From NCBI RefSeq assembly GCF_000711195.1, contig NZ_JOMR01000001.1:1798001-1862000 (forward strand): a stretch of 64,000 nucleotides of DNA. The letters run 5' to 3'. Numbering within the stretch: the first letter of the stretch is position 1; every line of letters begins with the position of its first letter. The translations under genes and the position numbers were made by a program. Of the stretch, positions 62,246 to 64,000 are shown piece after piece. The notes beneath the pieces are model-generated. The model worked only from the letters and a program-made list of their open reading frames with translations. It did not search any database and was not told where the DNA came from. The stretch comes from Thiomicrospira pelophila DSM 1534. Its GTDB lineage: Bacteria; Pseudomonadota; Gammaproteobacteria; Thiomicrospirales; Thiomicrospiraceae.

Positions 62246-64000
62246 TTATAACAACACACGTTCAATTCCATCATCTTCTAACTTGGCAATAAAGTCTTTT
62301 TTCCAGCTCTTACCCAATAAATTATTCGCCATCTCTACCACGATATAATCGGTTTTTAGGCCAGTTTCATCCTGATAGCGGTTTAATCCTTGTTGGCAAG
62401 CTGGGCAAGAAGTTAATAGCTTCACATTTCCATTAACCGCTTTATCCGAGCCTGTTAAGTCTTTAATACCTTGCTTCAACTCCTCTTCCTTACGGAAACG
62501 TAATTGGTTAGCAATGTCAGGGCGAGAGGTTGCCAAAGTTCCCGCTTCACTGCAGCAGCGATCATTTAATGGTACGTCAATACCAGTCAAAGTGCTTGCT
62601 ACTTTAGCCGAGTCATATTTTTTCATTGGATCATGACATGGCTCGTGATACATATATTGCACCCCTTCTACACCTTGCATTTTCACACCTTTTTCCATCA
62701 GGAACTCATGAATATCTAGTAAACGACAACCTGGGAAAATCTGTTCAAATTCATATTTCAACAACTGATCCATACATGTCCCGCATGACACCAACACGGT
62801 TTTAATATCTAGATAATTTAAGGTGTTAGCTACGCGATGGAACAGGGCTCGATTTTCAGTCGTAATTTGCGCACCTTTAGCCGCTTGACCCGCCGCCGTT
62901 TGTGGATAACCGCAACACAAGTAACCTGGAGGCAAAATCGTTTGCACACCAGTTTCATACAGCATCGTTAAGGTCGCCATACTGATGTCACTGAATAAAC
63001 GCTCAGAGCCACAGCCCGGGAAATAAAACACGGCTTCGGTTTCCTCAGAGGTTTTAACCGGATCACGTAAAATCGGCACAATCGTTCGATCCTCAAGTGA
63101 AAGCAACGCGCGCATAGTCGGCTGATTTGGCCCTATATCTAAGGGTTTACGCACAAAGTGAATAACTTGCTGTGTCACCGGTGTTTGCCCGGTAGAACTC
63201 GCTGGCAATTGATCCTTGCGGCCAAGCAACCCTGTCCATTTAGCCAAACGATGACCAAGTCGTTGACCGACTGCCCCCCAGCCCAATAAAGTGGTGCGTA
63301 AAAACTTCACCAGGCCTGGCTGTCCAGTATTTAAGTAGAACAAGGCAGCCTTTGTGCCTATGCTCGATTGTTTTTGCCCCATATCAGTCAAGATCTTGCG
63401 CATACGTATGGATACATCACCAAAGTCAATATCAACTGGGCAAGGTGCTTCACATTTATGACAAGTGGTGCAATGGTCTGCGACATCGTTCATCGCATCA
63501 AAATGATGCAATGAAATGCCACGTCGCGTTTGTTCTTCGTATAAGAAGGCTTCAATAACTTGACCGGTTGCCAAAATTTTATTACGCGGTGAATAGAGTA
63601 GATTCGCACGCGGAATATGGGTTTGGCATACAGGCTTACATTTTCCGCAACGCAAACAATCTTTAATATCATTGTTAAGCTGATCGAGTTCACTGGCTTC
63701 TAAAATCAGCGCTTCTTGCTTAACTAGAGATAAAGAAGGCGTATAAGCATTGTGCAAACCAGAACCCGGCATCAGTTTGCCTTTGTTAAAGTGACCGTTC
63801 GGGTCAACTTTATTTTTATAGTCCACAAACGCCTGAATTTTTTCCGATGACAAAAACTCGATTTTTGTTAAACCGATCCCATGCTCACCTGAAATAACGC
63901 CACCTAAATCAGTGGCTAGTTTCATCACGCGCTCTACTACACGATCGGCCAACTGAATCATCTGATAATTGTTTGAGTGCACAGGGATATTGGTGTGGAT
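62246..64000 (-). CDS. FAD/Fe-S oxidoreductase, C-terminal part (5' end outside window)
   Basis: Open to the window edge (585 codons visible, beginning IHTNIPVHSNNYQ). The first ~80 residues are the end of an FAD-linked oxidase domain (LATDLGGVISGEHGIGLTK, a motif of D-lactate/glycolate dehydrogenases). Two 4Fe-4S motifs follow, CLRCGKCKPVC and CTTCHKCEAPCP. Then two CCG domains appear, with CCGYPQTAAG and CCSEAG plus CGTCMDQ and CPACQQG, as in GlpC/LldE-type subunits. This predicts a long fused 2-hydroxyacid (lactate-like) dehydrogenase delivering electrons to quinone. Substrate is not determined. Residues QPGLV come from a palindrome copy. Confidence 0.9.
   Translation of the reverse strand: MHTNIPVHSNNYQMIQLADRVVERVMKLATDLGGVISGEHGIGLTKIEFLSSEKIQAFVDYKNKVDPNGHFNKGKLMPGSGLHNAYTPSLSLVKQEALILEASELDQLNNDIKDCLRCGKCKPVCQTHIPRANLLYSPRNKILATGQVIEAFLYEEQTRRGISLHHFDAMNDVADHCTTCHKCEAPCPVDIDFGDVSIRMRKILTDMGQKQSSIGTKAALFYLNTGQPGLVKFLRTTLLGWGAVGQRLGHRLAKWTGLLGRKDQLPASSTGQTPVTQQVIHFVRKPLDIGPNQPTMRALLSLEDRTIVPILRDPVKTSEETEAVFYFPGCGSERLFSDISMATLTMLYETGVQTILPPGYLCCGYPQTAAGQAAKGAQITTENRALFHRVANTLNYLDIKTVLVSCGTCMDQLLKYEFEQIFPGCRLLDIHEFLMEKGVKMQGVEGVQYMYHEPCHDPMKKYDSAKVASTLTGIDVPLNDRCCSEAGTLATSRPDIANQLRFRKEEELKQGIKDLTGSDKAVNGNVKLLTSCPACQQGLNRYQDETGLKTDYIVVEMANNLLGKSWKKDFIAKLEDDGIERVLL
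63310..63319. repeat. Iterated palindrome, copy 19
   Basis: CCAGGCCTGG in the oxidoreductase gene, Pro-Gly-Leu frame on the minus strand (GQPGLVKF). Confidence 0.88.

Overview
The window is ordinary, densely coding chromosome from a gammaproteobacterium. Supporting this are the thrS-infC-rpmI-rplT-pheST-ihfA-merR order, sspAB, lptFG beside pepA-holC, orn next to rsgA, rlmD, and LPS and type IV pilus genes. The base composition is moderate, and two small c-type cytochromes and a mevalonate operon are present. Together these fit a Thiomicrospira/Hydrogenovibrio-like sulfur oxidiser (Piscirickettsiaceae sensu lato). That placement is inference; no 16S gene is present.

Layout. 1-2.7 kb: partial dihydroorotase, tRNA-Ser(GGA), and two small exported proteins. 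2.8-5.3 kb: SPFH protein, NfeD and a ChaN-PDZ protein in a tight operon. 5.3-8 kb: rlmJ and a Pit phosphate transporter. 8-14.4 kb: a six-gene mevalonate operon (HMG-CoA reductase, type 2 IPP isomerase, HMG-CoA synthase, two GHMP kinases, diphosphomevalonate decarboxylase) that accounts for every step from acetoacetyl-CoA to IPP/DMAPP. 14.4-18.6 kb: sspAB and a GtrA/GtrB/GT39 cassette. 18.8-26.3 kb: the thrS-to-merR translation operon, in which infC appears to start with a rare AUC codon. 26.4-36.3 kb: HDOD protein, isoaspartyl methyltransferase-like protein, a TudS-type protein, lptFG, pepA-holC, a response regulator, pilT and an M14 peptidase. 36.4-45 kb: L,D-transpeptidase with a TPR partner, uvrB, an aminotransferase, a PilZ pair, tRNA-Arg(CCG) and rlmD. 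45-52 kb: a poly-HAMP chemoreceptor and an RND pump. 52-64 kb: hemH, ilvBNC, orn, an M48 protease, phhB, rsgA, an unlisted 57-aa membrane protein, two cytochromes c, and the C-terminal part of a large FAD/Fe-S oxidoreductase.

The most striking signal is not a gene. A 10-bp perfect palindrome, CCAGGCCTGG (often extended to ACCAGGCCTGGT or CACCAGGCCTGGTG), occurs 19 times exactly, plus several one-base variants. About 0.06 copies would be expected by chance. It sits in both coding and non-coding DNA. Inside genes it is read in only two of three frames, giving Gln-Ala-Trp or Pro-Gly-Leu. Every exact intergenic copy lies just 3' of a gene, and two pairs plus one 32-bp palindrome make terminator-like stems. 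Each copy is two abutting CCWGG (Dcm-type) sites around an AGGCCT core. This looks like a highly iterated palindrome analogous in behaviour to cyanobacterial HIP1 but with a different sequence. Its function is unknown.
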